Below the pieces are notes generated by a model, which was not told where the DNA came from, did no database searches, and saw nothing but the letters and a program-made list of their open reading frames with translations. The position numbers and the translations under genes were made by a program. From Lonicera japonica (taxonomy: Eukaryota > Streptophyta > Magnoliopsida > Dipsacales > Caprifoliaceae), in contig CM038467.1 of the NCBI GenBank assembly GCA_021464415.1, forward strand, positions 54,208,734 through 54,272,733: a stretch of DNA of 64,000 nt, written 5' to 3'. Of this stretch, positions 22,951 to 33,981 are shown in pieces; within the stretch, counting starts at the first letter, position 1, and every line of letters begins with the position of its first letter.

Positions 22951-23651
22951 AATTTGGCCCAACTAAACTTCATTTGTTAAATTAACCAAAGCCCACTTCT
23001 AATTTTGGGGCTATAAAATAGAAAGTGGCCCATAATAATAAAAGATTTGACTTCATACTCATTTAAACTAACTGAGACTTGGACGAAACATTAAAATATC
23101 AAAGAATGTGGCGCGATTGTGCTGGTGGTGGATTTGTAATGGTTTTGTAATTTTTTTAATATAACAGCTTTTAGAAATTATATGGTATAAACTTTTATTT
23201 GGGAGTTTGTTATATTATATGGCTTGGGCTAAAATTTTATAGAACGTTTTAGAAATTACCTCATTTTGTTACCTTCTTTTTATTTACTAATAAATTATTT
23301 TTTTCACTTGGCTAAATTATTTGTTTTTCTCATCAATTACACTAAATTTTATCTATAAATTCTATATTACTACAGCACGAAGCTCAGCAATGGAATATGC
23401 AACTGTGATGCTTACAAATCGAACAATATAAGGTCATGTAAGATCCTTTACTATTACTTTAAATCCTTTTAATTTTCTATTAAAATTATTATATTATAAT
23501 CACATGTTGAATGCAAACCTAAGGTTGACCAACAACTTGATAGTACCATTCGCACCTTTCACAAGTAGAATATTGGCATTGTCACTCACGATGACACAAA
23601 AATGTCATGTATTCTCCAAGAGGTTAGGAAAATACTATTGTTGATAAATGT
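22951..23651. other. Non-coding sequence
   Basis: AT-rich, no motif recognised. It flanks the element at 23662 and may be part of the Helitron whose helicase remnant lies at 25635. Confidence 0.3.
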
Positions 23652-23987
23652 ATTGTATTCTAGGGGTGTTGTCAGAAATCCGAAAACCGAACGAACGAAC
23701 CGGACCGATCCGTTACAATCCGAAATTATCCGAACCGAATCAAAAACCGAAACCGAAACCGAGTGATTCGGGTCGGTTCGGGTTCGGTTTTCGGGTTAAC
23801 CGATTTGGACCGAATTACCCGAAACTTAAAAAAAAAAAAATTGGTATGTTCAGTCAAACGGTACGGTTTAAGTTTTAAAAGACAAATGGTCCAAAAAACC
23901 TAGTTCTTCCCACTTTCTCCATATGCCGCCGCACACCCTCCCCATTCCCCAGCCATCGTCTCTCTCTCTCTCTCTCAAGCTGAAGCT

Positions 23988-24144
23988 AATGAGGGAGTTC
24001 CAGAATTTGAATTTTTCGCTGTTCGATGAGAAAAAAGCATCTGACTCAACCACATCCCATAACCCTTTTGAGTTCTGCACTTCCGCTGCCGGCTACACAC
24101 ACAACCACGACGCCACACCCTCCTCATCTTCATCCTCAGCTCAG
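23988..24144 (+). CDS. Captured first exon of an unrecognised gene
   Basis: Starting at ATG 23988 after a TC-rich leader, the frame reads MREFQNLNFSLFDEKKASDS and ends in a serine run plus Ala-Gln at 24144, directly before the donor GTTTGT. An alternative upstream ATG at 23923 in the same frame adds 22 residues. The exon ends in phase 0, as does the next exon at 24849. I do not recognise the protein. No stop within. It lies inside the transposon, so it is most likely a transduplicated gene fragment. Confidence 0.45.
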
Positions 24145-24848
24145 GTTTGTCTAGATCTACTTACTATAGGTAATCGATTCGTGTACATACATATATATGC
24201 AACGGACCTTTTGTTTTGCAAGAAACTGGGTTTTCTTATATGTTAGTCTTGTTTTGATTGAAATAGGCACACCATTGAACTACTTCTTAGATGGAAAAAA
24301 AAATAGAGCATAGATTCTTGTTTTTGATTTTAGGTTTTGTTATCCTTATTCTAGCTTTCTCTTTGTCTAATGTCTTGAGTCATGTCTGCTTATTGATGAA
24401 GTTTCAAATTCTCCATTAATTCTCATATAATTGTAATTCCATTGTATATGTTGCCCACCAACTGTTTGAAAAAAATTATGTGAGAGGAATCAAGTTCTAG
24501 TTGTTGATACCTAGTTAGTACCTTAGTGCAATTTTTGTTTTTTATAAAAAAAAATGAGATCTAAGTCTCTTTCTTTAGTTACAATGAGATCTTTGAGTGT
24601 TGAAGGACTTGGCTCTGTGTGGCTGCCTTTCATTAATCCATGTTGCTGTGCTTTCCTACTAGTTAGGGTGGAAAAAGAGGAACAATAACATATATAATGG
24701 GAAAATTCAAACATGCTAACATGAGAGTCCTTTTATCTTAGTAAGAGGTGATTGTTCGCACTTAAATTACTTTGTGCAAGTCTACATTTTAATATAGTAA
24801 CAATGTTTTTGGTTATTTTTATCTTTGCTCTAACATATCTGTATGCAG

Positions 24849-24902
24849 TGCATTCTAGTTGTTTGCTTCAGGGCTGCAGAGAAGATATTTAGTTCCCAAT
24901 TG
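24849..24902 (+). CDS. Captured second exon of the same unrecognised gene
   Basis: A 54-bp open segment, CILVVCFRAAEKIFSSQL, is preceded by TGTATGCAG and followed by GTATTT. It starts and ends in phase 0, compatible with the exon ending at 24144; the implied intron is 704 bp. No further exon is clear before the element's right end. Confidence 0.4.
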
Positions 24903-25504
24903 GTATTTTGGATTTTCTTTGTTAGAGTTGAATGATTTGGTGTTATCTATTTTCTTTGTGATGTAAACAAGTTCAGTAACTAACATTGCAAGGGGCGGAG
25001 CTTTATAAGCAGTTCTGCCTTATTAAAGAATAAAGTGTGCCTTGTTTATTCTTCACTTTTATTTGGATAAAGTATTCAAGTATAATATAATGATAACTCA
25101 TGGTACGATTTCTAAGAACTTTGGCTCCAATGAGAAGCAAAAAGATGTGTCATAAAACTATTCTCAGTGACAATAAAACTAGCTTGAGTAAATATAAACA
25201 AACATGCCCAAATAAAGTGTATTTAGTGCTCTCTTTTTTCATTTTTAGTGCAGCATTTAAAAGAAGTTTTAGCAATATTAAAAAACCCGAATGAGACCGA
25301 ACCGGACCGAAACCGAATAATTTGGGGAGGGTTTGGGTTTCATAGTTACGAAAACCGAAACCGAACCGAACTGAAACCGAACTATAAGGATTGGGGAGGG
25401 TTTGGGGTACCCCAATCTCTACCCCGACCGAAACCGAAAACACCCCTATTGTATTCTCCAAGAGGCGTATTATTTTTTGATAAATTTTATACTGTTATTG
25501 CAGT

Positions 25505-25765
25505 CTAAAAAACGAAAGGTCGAGGCGTTGACTACTTACAATAAGACAGGGAAAGGGAAGGGCAAAGAAAATCAATGTCCATCTACACCTTCATCTTCCG
25601 AATTAGTTGTTACAATGACTAAGCGTTAATTCCATTTTCAGCTTGCATATGCTCTAACCATTAATAAATCTCAAGGCCAATATGTGAAATTCATCAAGCT
25701 TGATTTGCATACGCTTGTATTCAGTCATGGTCAACTTTACGTGGCACTCTTAAGATGTACAAGGT
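25505..25765 (+). pseudogene. Helitron helicase C-terminal remnant
   Basis: At 25640-25755 the frame reads [15 protein letters not shown] then [15 protein letters not shown]. These are the last helicase motifs of Pif1-like Helitron Rep/helicase proteins ([10 protein letters not shown]...[13 protein letters not shown]). A lysine-rich open stretch comes just before (25505-25629), ended by a stop. The rest of Rep/helicase is absent. The 1.8-kb captured-exon element sits directly upstream, apparently inserted into this Helitron. Confidence 0.8.
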
Positions 25766-28144
25766 CTTACTCACATCTTTACCCTTTTCCCACTAGACAG
25801 TATTGATTCAATTCTAAATATTGTTTACCTCAGGGTGTTATGATTGAATCACTACATGGTTAGTCTTTTTCTCATGTATTAATTTTTAAAGCTTATGTAA
25901 ATCTTGCATAATACATAAATAAAATTTTGAGTTATTTTATAATATATTTTACAGAATTAGGATATAGGATGCAGTTGCTAGTATAACAAAATTCACCATG
26001 TGGACAAACAAGGTTGGCAAATGAACAATCAGGTATTGATGAATGTGCCAATAGTTATTTCATTTGAATGTATTATTATATTTTTAGTGCTTATTTATTA
26101 TTGTGTTTCTATGTCACAGATAAGTGTAAGCATTGGTCTTAGGTGGCCCACGTACCTTTACATGGATACCTTAACATTCTACAAGCTAATGTTGAGGATG
26201 TTCAAGGCTATCAAAGATGATCGTTGATGATCTCCAGCCTTTTGGGCAACTGCTATTTTGTCCCTACTTATGATATTTTTGTATATTTTTGATATGTGGT
26301 ATTGGCTAACTTTTTTGCAATCAGTGCTTTTCATATTATATTTCACACGTATATCTTTTGTAATTATTTCACAAGCAATTAAAACAATTTGTTCTTCTAG
26401 CACAATCAGTAGTTCTTATGTTATCAACATGTTTTAACCGTAATATTATGTTATTTTTATATGGTAACCTTAAATGTATTATATATGCATTTTTAATGTG
26501 TTACCTGGAACAATACATTTATCAACATATTATAAATATTAGTAATGCATAGTTTCTGGACAATCTTTTCTTAATAGGGTAAGTAATTTGTTTTATTCAC
26601 CTTAGTTCATCATATCAAAGTGTCTTAAATTTTATTTTTCTCACATTGTTCGCTTTATTTGGATTTTTTAATTTTAAACTCAAGAGCATAGTAGATTAAC
26701 GCGACTTTTGCAATGTTGTGTGGCTTATATATGCCAACCTTGAGAAAGGATTAGAGGAATTGTCTACATATTAAAAAGAAGGTAAAAAAAACTGTGCATT
26801 ATATATGTAAATCTTAGTTCCTTATTCCTTTATCAATTCTTTTTTCTTATGATGCTTAGCTTACTGTCTAGATTGAATAAAACTTGACACAATAATATGC
26901 TTTTTTACAGTGCCGGATGGCATGGGCATACCTTAGTCAATATAAAGTTAGGGTTTAAATCAATTCATTCACCACTAAGATTCATTATTTTATATCCTTT
27001 AATTCATCTTTGTCTTATACTTATTACTAGTGGAAAGGGGATGCAACCATAAATTGCTTTTGTTTTCCCCTTTATTATTGTTCATCTCGCTATTTAATTA
27101 TTTTTATCTAATCGAATCTCTTGGTACACTGAAAATGTTTGTGGTTCAACTGTTCAACAGATGCAACTTAAGTCAAAAACGTACTTGTAGTTCTATATAA
27201 ACGAGAATGGCTACAAATTTTACACCTTTAAGGTTCATCGTTTTAATTTATTCTTATTGTTCTGAATATAATTTTATTAATTTCACAAAAAAATTGATAA
27301 TTTTATATTTAAAATTTGATTATTTTATGTATGTTGTAATATTTATGTAATTTCAAAGCATGACAAGTAATGAGAAACTCGTATTAACTTGGTAAAAGAT
27401 ACTATGAATCTGGTAGGTATATTAAAAATACTAAAATCCAACTTTGTTTCTAGATGTGTATTAAGAAAGTCTATTTCTTTAGTTGCGTCATGGTTTATAT
27501 CAAAGGTAGCTACTGTGAAGTTCTATATAGATTTTGCTTATATTTATTAGAAGTGTACATAGTTACAATTCTTGTGTGGGTTAGCTTTCATGCACCTTAA
27601 CTATTCCGTGCTTGCATAATAGTGGCCAGCCGTTGCATAATATTATATATGTATTCTTCGTTTCCAAAATTGACTATGCTTTTTTTCCTTTTTTAATTAG
27701 TTTATATATCATATATGTTTCTCATGCATCCAAAAGAGGCAGTGTTACCCCTAAAAAACTAAAAAGGACCATAATGAGCTTGGTTTCATTTATGTTTCTT
27801 TTCCATGTAGTCCTGCATAAATACCATTTACACTTAAATTGGAGAATGAGCCATTAACCCCAATGTGGTAATTGTTTATTCTCCTCTAGTTTTGATATAT
27901 TTTCTCTGTAACCACTAAATGTTTGATTTTATAAAGATTTTAACATAATTCAAATATAATCCATATTATTAAGTTTCTCTCTTAAGTTGTTTTTAGTACT
28001 TTAGTTTTCGTTTGTTAAGAGTTTCCATTTGTTCTTGGAAACCCAAATGGTAATTTTACATGAATTGTTTTACTTTCATCAACTTGTGACTCAAACCTTT
28101 TGATTGAATTGTAATAGACTTCCAGTTTGAATTTACATTTTAGG
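25766..28144. other. Non-coding sequence, possibly Helitron 3' part
   Basis: AT-rich with short unrelated frames. The frame at about 26120-26227 ends TFYKLMLRMFKAIKDDR with an even codon look, but I cannot assign it. Nothing else supported. Confidence 0.3.
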
Positions 28145-28771
28145 ATTTATTGATCTCTTAAAGAAAAACCAATTGTACATTACTAAGTGGGAAATTAAAA
28201 TAATCCATAATTATAAGGAACTTGGATTGAACAATATTTATCTGTTCTTACAAATTGGAGGGTCTAAAAATATAGCGTTAATTAGTTAAGTGCTTGAGAA
28301 GCATGGTTAGTTGATTAACCTGCAGATGTACAAAAAGTTCGGTATTAAAGATGGGGAAAGACCATTTTACATATTCTTCCATGCTTTTAAATTCAAATGT
28401 ATTCATAGTGTGTTGTTCACATTTGTAATTATAGTTCTTTGATATTTACTTATACGTCCCAAATTAAAAGTCAATTTTTCCCTTCCATAACATTTTAGAC
28501 TTTTTGGATGTTTTGATAAAAACTTAAGATAGCATTTTAATTCAATATTTAAATTGCATGTACTCCATATTAGTAAAACATGTAAATGTAATATCATTGT
28601 GAATTTGCAGTCTAACTTCTGACAAAAAGAAAGTTCACTATTGAGAGGTTAACTTTGAAAGAACGTTATGAGGTATCTTTTTCAAATGTAATTATATTAC
28701 CTATGAATGTAATTATATTGCCTATGAATGTGATTATGCATCTTATATTTTTTTATCTAGAAATTAGGTAG

Positions 28772-29374
28772 AAGGGCTTATTATACATTGATTTTTATCA
28801 AAAATCCAATGAATAATATTTTTTTGAATGAAGGGCCTATTTTTAATTGGTAATTAGTGTAAGAGGCCTATTTTGTTTTATATTTTAAATGAATGTATTT
28901 GAATAAATTTAAATGTCATTTAATTAATAAAAACATGTTATGTATTACCTAAATTACCCCTTTTTATGAAATTTACACAAAAAATATGGACCGCAAAGTT
29001 CATATTGCAGTGAAATATGGACTGCAATATGAATTTTGCACTAAAAATATGGACTGCAAAGTTCACATTGCAGTAAAATATGGACTGCAATATGAACTTT
29101 GCACTAAAAATATCGACTGCAAAGTTCACATTGCAGTGAAATATGCACTGCAAAGTTCATATTGCAGTGAAATATAGACTGCAAAGTTCACATTGCAGTC
29201 CATATTTTAATGCATATTGGCATTTTTTAGTTTATTTTAAGGGTTGGGATGTCATTTTACAATGAAAAAAAAAGACACATGTCATATTATCAATAAAATA
29301 AAAAAATAGGCCCTTTATTTAAAAAAAAATTATTCCTTGGCTTTAGTGTGAAAATCTTTCTCTAATAAGCCCTT
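28772..29374. mobile_element. Inverted-repeat element absent from copy B
   Basis: Arms of about 85 bases: AAGGGCTTATTA at the left mirrors TAATAAGCCCTT at the right, and pairing continues through GAATAAT, T-run and AAGGGCCTATTTTT. Copy B gives the empty site (CTTATATTGTTTTGCTTTAG near 37897). Flanks TTTTTATCTAG and TTTTTATTTTAG look like a roughly 10-bp target duplication, so a Mutator-like MITE is likely. The interior carries the palindromic array at 28984-29215. Confidence 0.75.
28984..29215. repeat. Array of self-complementary ~60-bp units
   Basis: Units of the form AATATGGACTGCAAAGTTCA, CATTGCAGTGAAATATGG, ACTGCAATATGAACTTTGCA repeat about three and a half times. Each unit contains its own reverse complement (GCAAAGTTCA.. 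and ..TGAACTTTGC; ATTGCAGT and ACTGCAAT), so single strands can fold into hairpins. Open frames on both strands here are by-products of the repeat. Confidence 0.85.
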
Positions 29375-30739
29375 TTTTTTAATTGCCCCTTTTTTTATTT
29401 TAGAGCTTATCAATGGATCGAGTTGGGCCTACCTAGCCCAACCTTAAATATCCATAGGCTTTTTGGCCCTGGCCTAGGCCCATCGGGCTTTGACTACTCA
29501 ATGGTCCAGGCCAGGCTGGGCTTAATAACAAATTAGCTACCCATGGCCTTCACATGGGCTACTGATCAGACGAGTTATTTACAAGCCGGGTCGGGTCAGG
29601 CTGGGTCGGGCTTTTTTAGGTTGAGCTTAGTGGGCTTTTTGTAAATGAATTGAACGGCAGCGATTTTAAGTTCTTATAGAGCTATGTATTATGGCCTTTA
29701 ATTGCATTGCAAGAGGAGGATGGTGAATTATGAGTAAATATATCTCGAGGCATAATGCATAAGGGATTCGGACTTGGCCATGTGGACGAAAAGAATACTT
29801 CTTTTGTGTACTAGTAGTATACTTATTGTAAATTCTTCTCATTGTACGGTTAGGGGGCATTTTGTATATGATGGTAGGAATTGGGATGGCAAATTGCCAT
29901 GTATATGTTGCATCAATTGATATGCTTGTTTTTTGTTGTTAATAAACCACCCACACGTGTAAAATTTGTGATTGAATAAAGATGTTAAGTTATTTTTATT
30001 ATTTGGATTCAATCTGATGATGGCTATTGTATATTGTGTGTAAATTTGCAGGTACCAATAAGTAGTATTAGATGAAGAATAAGGTAATATTTGTTGGGTA
30101 TTTGTGTATATTTGTCGTTGGCAGGCTTCAAGCCAGGCTCAAAGGAAAGCCGAAAAATCCCAAGGCCAAGCCAGCCCACGGACGGGCCCACAGCCCAATG
30201 CGATCGGGCTTGGACCGCCCGAAAGCCCATTGACTAGTTAAATGGGTTTGGCTAGGCTGGGCCGGGTTTCAAGCTTACGGGCTATTTGGGGAGACATAGT
30301 TTGCTTCCAACTAAAAATGATGCCTGTCATAGATTTTTCTTTTCTTTTATTTTGGTTGGTGTTATTTGTTTAGAAATTTGTTATGTGGTCCTTTTAGATT
30401 ATTGAACTATAATGCTTGTTAAATTTCAGAGCCAGAATCATGTACCTATCTCTAGCTGCAACAACTTACTTTATACATCAATAAAGGAAGAACATGACTT
30501 TCCAGTAAATTGGGCATAATGAGGAATTTGTTTTAAAAAGAATCACCGGAAATGTTGTGAAAATGTTAAGGATGCTATAACTTTTAGGGTTTGGTAGCCT
30601 TTGTGCTTTGTTCTTGTATTATTTGGTAGGTTTTTGTACGTTTTGTGCTTTATTGTATTGTTTAGTTGATTTAAAATTTTCAAATTTTATCTATGGGATT
30701 TGCATTGATTAATTTGTTTGTAGTTATGGGGAATAAGAA

Positions 30740-30975
30740 TAAAGAAAAAAATTTAAAAAATATTTTGAGGATAATAATAGCTTATGACAGTTTCTAATTT
30801 ATAACAGTTAAAACCTAGGAAATTATTAAGAGCAACTTGTAACAATTGAAAAATTATAGTAACAGATAAAAATCGTTACAGAAATATCTTTCTCAACAGT
30901 CTTTTTGTAGTGTGTAACGGGCAAAAACCGTTATTAATTTAATTTTAATAATGGTTTTAAAGTAATCTCAGTGAC
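30740..30975. repeat. CACTA-like subterminal repeats in copy A
   Basis: Repeated AACAGTT, AAATCGTTACAG, AACGGGCAAAAACCGTTATT, with CTTTTTGTAGTG (30901-30912), the reverse complement of a CACTA-type tip. The counterpart in copy B is at 40190-40435. Confidence 0.45.
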
Positions 30976-31000
30976 AGTTTGTATCTATTACTACACCAAC

Positions 31001-32668
31001 TGCAACGCCTGTATAGTATCGAACTTTTTGCATTACTAAAATGATTTGTTGAAAAAATTATAGAATGCGGAGAAATTAACCTAGGTAAGTTATTCTTTGA
31101 TTATTTAGCCAAAATCCTTTAGTGATTATAGCAAAAAATAAATCTTTAATTGTCTACCAATTTTAATTCTTGGAAAATCTGTTCAATCTTGTCTAGCATG
31201 CATCAATTCGTCCAATCAATCAAACATATAATCAACACCATAATTAATGAGGTATCCATGCAGTACATGATTAATCCTCAAAAATAAATTCCAATATAAT
31301 AAACACAAGAGGTATAAACATGATTAATCACTAACCGACATAAACCTATAATATTGAATCATTCAAGAGCAGCTTTTAGATGTCACCTTTAGTGCAGCAA
31401 CTTCCTCCTCGAATCGCTCGATTTGAAACAAATGTATCCGATGCCTCGGACTCACTCCGATCTCCTTGACAACCTCGCGCTTCAATAAGGGATTTGGGAT
31501 TCGTTGATCTTTAATGAATAATAATTAATTTGCCATGAGTTTGATTAAACCCTATGTGGTGTGATGCATAATAACTCTTTAAAAGGTTATGTAATTGATT
31601 CTAAAAAAGCATTAATTGATCTCTGGCCATAGGAGTTTATTTATAAGAAAAAATAAAGTTAGACTCTTTTTTAAATTAGGTAACTTACTTAAACAAAACA
31701 AATTTTGCAATAAAATATTCTGGCCAGAAAAAGACAACTGTGCCGGCCCACTAAAAACAATGTCTATCGATATGACTATTTGGAAAACAATTTTATGAAA
31801 ATCCTAACTTAACTGCCAGCCTGGTACACTAAGAGAAATGTGTATCGATCCACCTTATAATAGGTAGACTTGATACAACTTCAATTTCTTTACAAGATTA
31901 AACCTTTTTTGAATTAAATTGCACCATCTAGAATCAGCCAAAAATTCTTACCAAGCTTACCAAAAGTGAGATCTTCAATTTATGGTTCCTGGTAACTTTC
32001 TACTTGTAATCTTCAACTTGAAATTCAAACGACTTGAAAACTTACAAATAAGATGTGTTTTTGTCAAAGGAATTAAGCCAACATACAATGCACCTTACAT
32101 TTGTAACGCAAAATGTCTGTTACAATGTCGATTCTGGTGTAGTGAAGGCCAATTCTCACCGTTGTCTATCAAATTCAACCATGGTTTCCCGAAATGCATT
32201 TCAATAATACATATATACATAATATCGCCAACATGACTATAGGAAGTGTTTAATCCATGTAAAGATGCCCGAAATTAAAAATGGCTACCCAAAGCAAGTG
32301 TACTGATACAAATGCTACTAATGAGCGATTGGATATCCGAAACTCATTTGGTCATTTTGAATTATGTATCAACTATACAGAAGCTGCCCGTATCATAAAA
32401 CTACGCTCGAGATCGAATTTGACTACTCAAAGCCATGAAGGAGAATAAATCATGCTAACGAATTATTTAACACCTTAATACTTAATCGGGCCATTCGATA
32501 CATGGCGCAACCATGCACTTAATTCCAACCACGCTAATTGGACGTGATAAAGGTGTTTAAACCATAAAAATTGTCAAGTCCAAACCTCCATACCCAAAGC
32601 TTCCCTTAAGGAAAAGGGTTAGGCTAGTATAGAGGGGTTACCAAGTGATTAGAGTATGGGTCGTAACA
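31001..32668. repeat. LTR-like insertion in copy A
   Basis: Absent from copy B, where flanking sequence is continuous. It starts TGCAACGCCTGTATAGT and ends GGGTCGTAACA, which fits degenerate Ty3/gypsy LTR ends. It includes the word GTGTATCGAT (31840) seen in related LTRs. No clean 5-bp duplication was found, so edges are approximate. Confidence 0.45.
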
Positions 32669-32734
32669 TAAAGCCCTAGATTATATTAAATTTAATTTTA
32701 CTTATGAAATCAGTCGTGTGGTGTTGAGCATGCA

Positions 32735-33815
32735 GAACAATTAAGACAACGGAAATTAAATAAATTGCACACCATCACATATAGAATGGTATCCGTACAA
32801 AAGTATGACCAATCCTCTTTGGGCCGACCCAACAATTTTCCATTATATGAACAAAAAGTTCACGAACTCGATAAACTCAAATTGGCTTAATAAACTTAAA
32901 TCACACAAATGCACTGTAATAGTGTAGTCTCTACTTCCTTGTCTATAGCTTTAGAACGAATTGTACGCCCTGGCTGTTATAGCATCTCATATGCCTTGGA
33001 CTCATTCCAATTAGGTCAACTCCAACATACGCTTCAGTTATGCTCAAAGATTGTGTATAATGGGATTCGCTTTATTCTTAGAAAAGAACAATGATCATGG
33101 TACTAAATACTAAGACCTAAAGATGCAATGGTTCTCTCAGATAAAGAAATCAAGCTCTTGAGAAAAACTATGTGTGCAAAATGCGGCTTTAAAAACATAT
33201 CTCTTGTTCTTTGGTTAAGTGCATCCATTTATATGAACAAATAAAGCATTTTCCTTATAGAATAATGACTAATTTTATTTTTGAAACCTAACACACGATT
33301 CTAAACATATTCGCAGCAAAAATGCGACATGCACATCGATATTAATACCATCCATATCAATTCCCTGCTTAACCTTTGTAAGTTCACGCCTGGTGGTTGT
33401 GTGTATCGATGTAGACTAGCCTATATCAATCTGCAGACCCATGTGGATGATATTTTTGCCTTTTTAACAATATAAAGCATTTATAAAGTGTTTTAACTAA
33501 TTCTCAACGGCTAAACTTCATAAGGAACGTGATTAGACATTTATAACTTAGACAAGAACTTTAATACAACATAAATCATAAGTTTGCATAGGAATTAAGC
33601 TAACTAAACTATCTTCTTAGAACTATCGACCTTACAATATGTATGTATTTTGTGATATTGCATACTATATATCTAATTTATATGTTGCCCTCGATAATAC
33701 GCCCGAGGTACCATAAGTTATAACCATTGTTAAAGTTGTCAATTTAATGTGAATGGGTTTGTTTTTTAGTGTAACTGATTAAGATTAATTTGAATTTTAA
33801 ATTTTGAATGTTAAG
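32735..33815 (-). repeat. LTR-like sequence (copy A)
   Basis: On the - strand it has a TATA-like CATATAAATGGATGCAC (33222-33238) followed by CCAAAGAACAAGAGATATG, a layout typical of a copia-type U3/R. Its paralogue in copy B is 40436-41505, where the TATA word is CATATAAATAGATGCAC. It was present before the duplication. Confidence 0.45.
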
Positions 33816-33981
33816 ATTAATTTCTAGTGTAAATTTACATTAGGATTTCAAGAACGAACTAAAGCTCAAAACTAAATGAGCACTTAGATTTTTCATACGC
33901 ATACATCTTTTCTTTTATTGATGATTAGTAAATGGAGTATACATATGCAGGTGTAGAGTGAGTAAGAGAAAATGACATGCA

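Larger units (their letters stand above)
23652..25457. mobile_element. 1.8-kb inverted-repeat element with captured exons
   Basis: The element at 23662-25447 begins AGGGGTGTT and ends AACACCCCT. It is flanked by a perfect 10-bp repeat ATTGTATTCT (23652-23661 and 25448-25457). Subterminal regions are dense in CCGAACCGAA/CCGAAACCGAA in both orientations, a feature of some plant hAT- and Mutator-like non-autonomous elements. The interior holds exon-like sequence with intact splice sites (23988-24902). A 9-11 bp duplication favours a Mutator-like element over hAT (8 bp). Confidence 0.78.
28145..33815 (+). repeat. Diverged tandem duplication, copy A
   Basis: Aligns in order with copy B (37322-41505): 28145-28750 with 37322-37915; 29395-29725 with 37916-38090; 29835-30975 with 39410-40435; 32735-33815 with 40436-41505. 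Shared words include CAGATGTACAAAA near 28323 and 37493, and TAAATTGCACACC/CAAATTGCACACC near 32760 and 40455. Copy A has two blocks that B lacks: the inverted-repeat element at 28772-29374 and the LTR-like block at 31001-32668. By eye, aligned parts are clearly homologous with many substitutions and small indels. Confidence 0.8.

Noticed and set aside
26000..26227. 75-codon frame ending FKAIKDDR as an exon
   Set aside because: Suggestive codon use at the end but no splice sites or family match I can support.
28984..29215. CRISPR-like repeat array
   Set aside because: Repeats are self-complementary and adjacent without unique spacers, lie inside a MITE, and the genome is eukaryotic.
19264..30912. 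A single 11.6-kb CACTA transposon from CATTACAACAAAA to TTTTTGTAGTG
   Set aside because: No TNP2/TNPA-like transposase between the ends, the tips differ, and the right-hand motif lies in sequence shared with copy B that continues past it.
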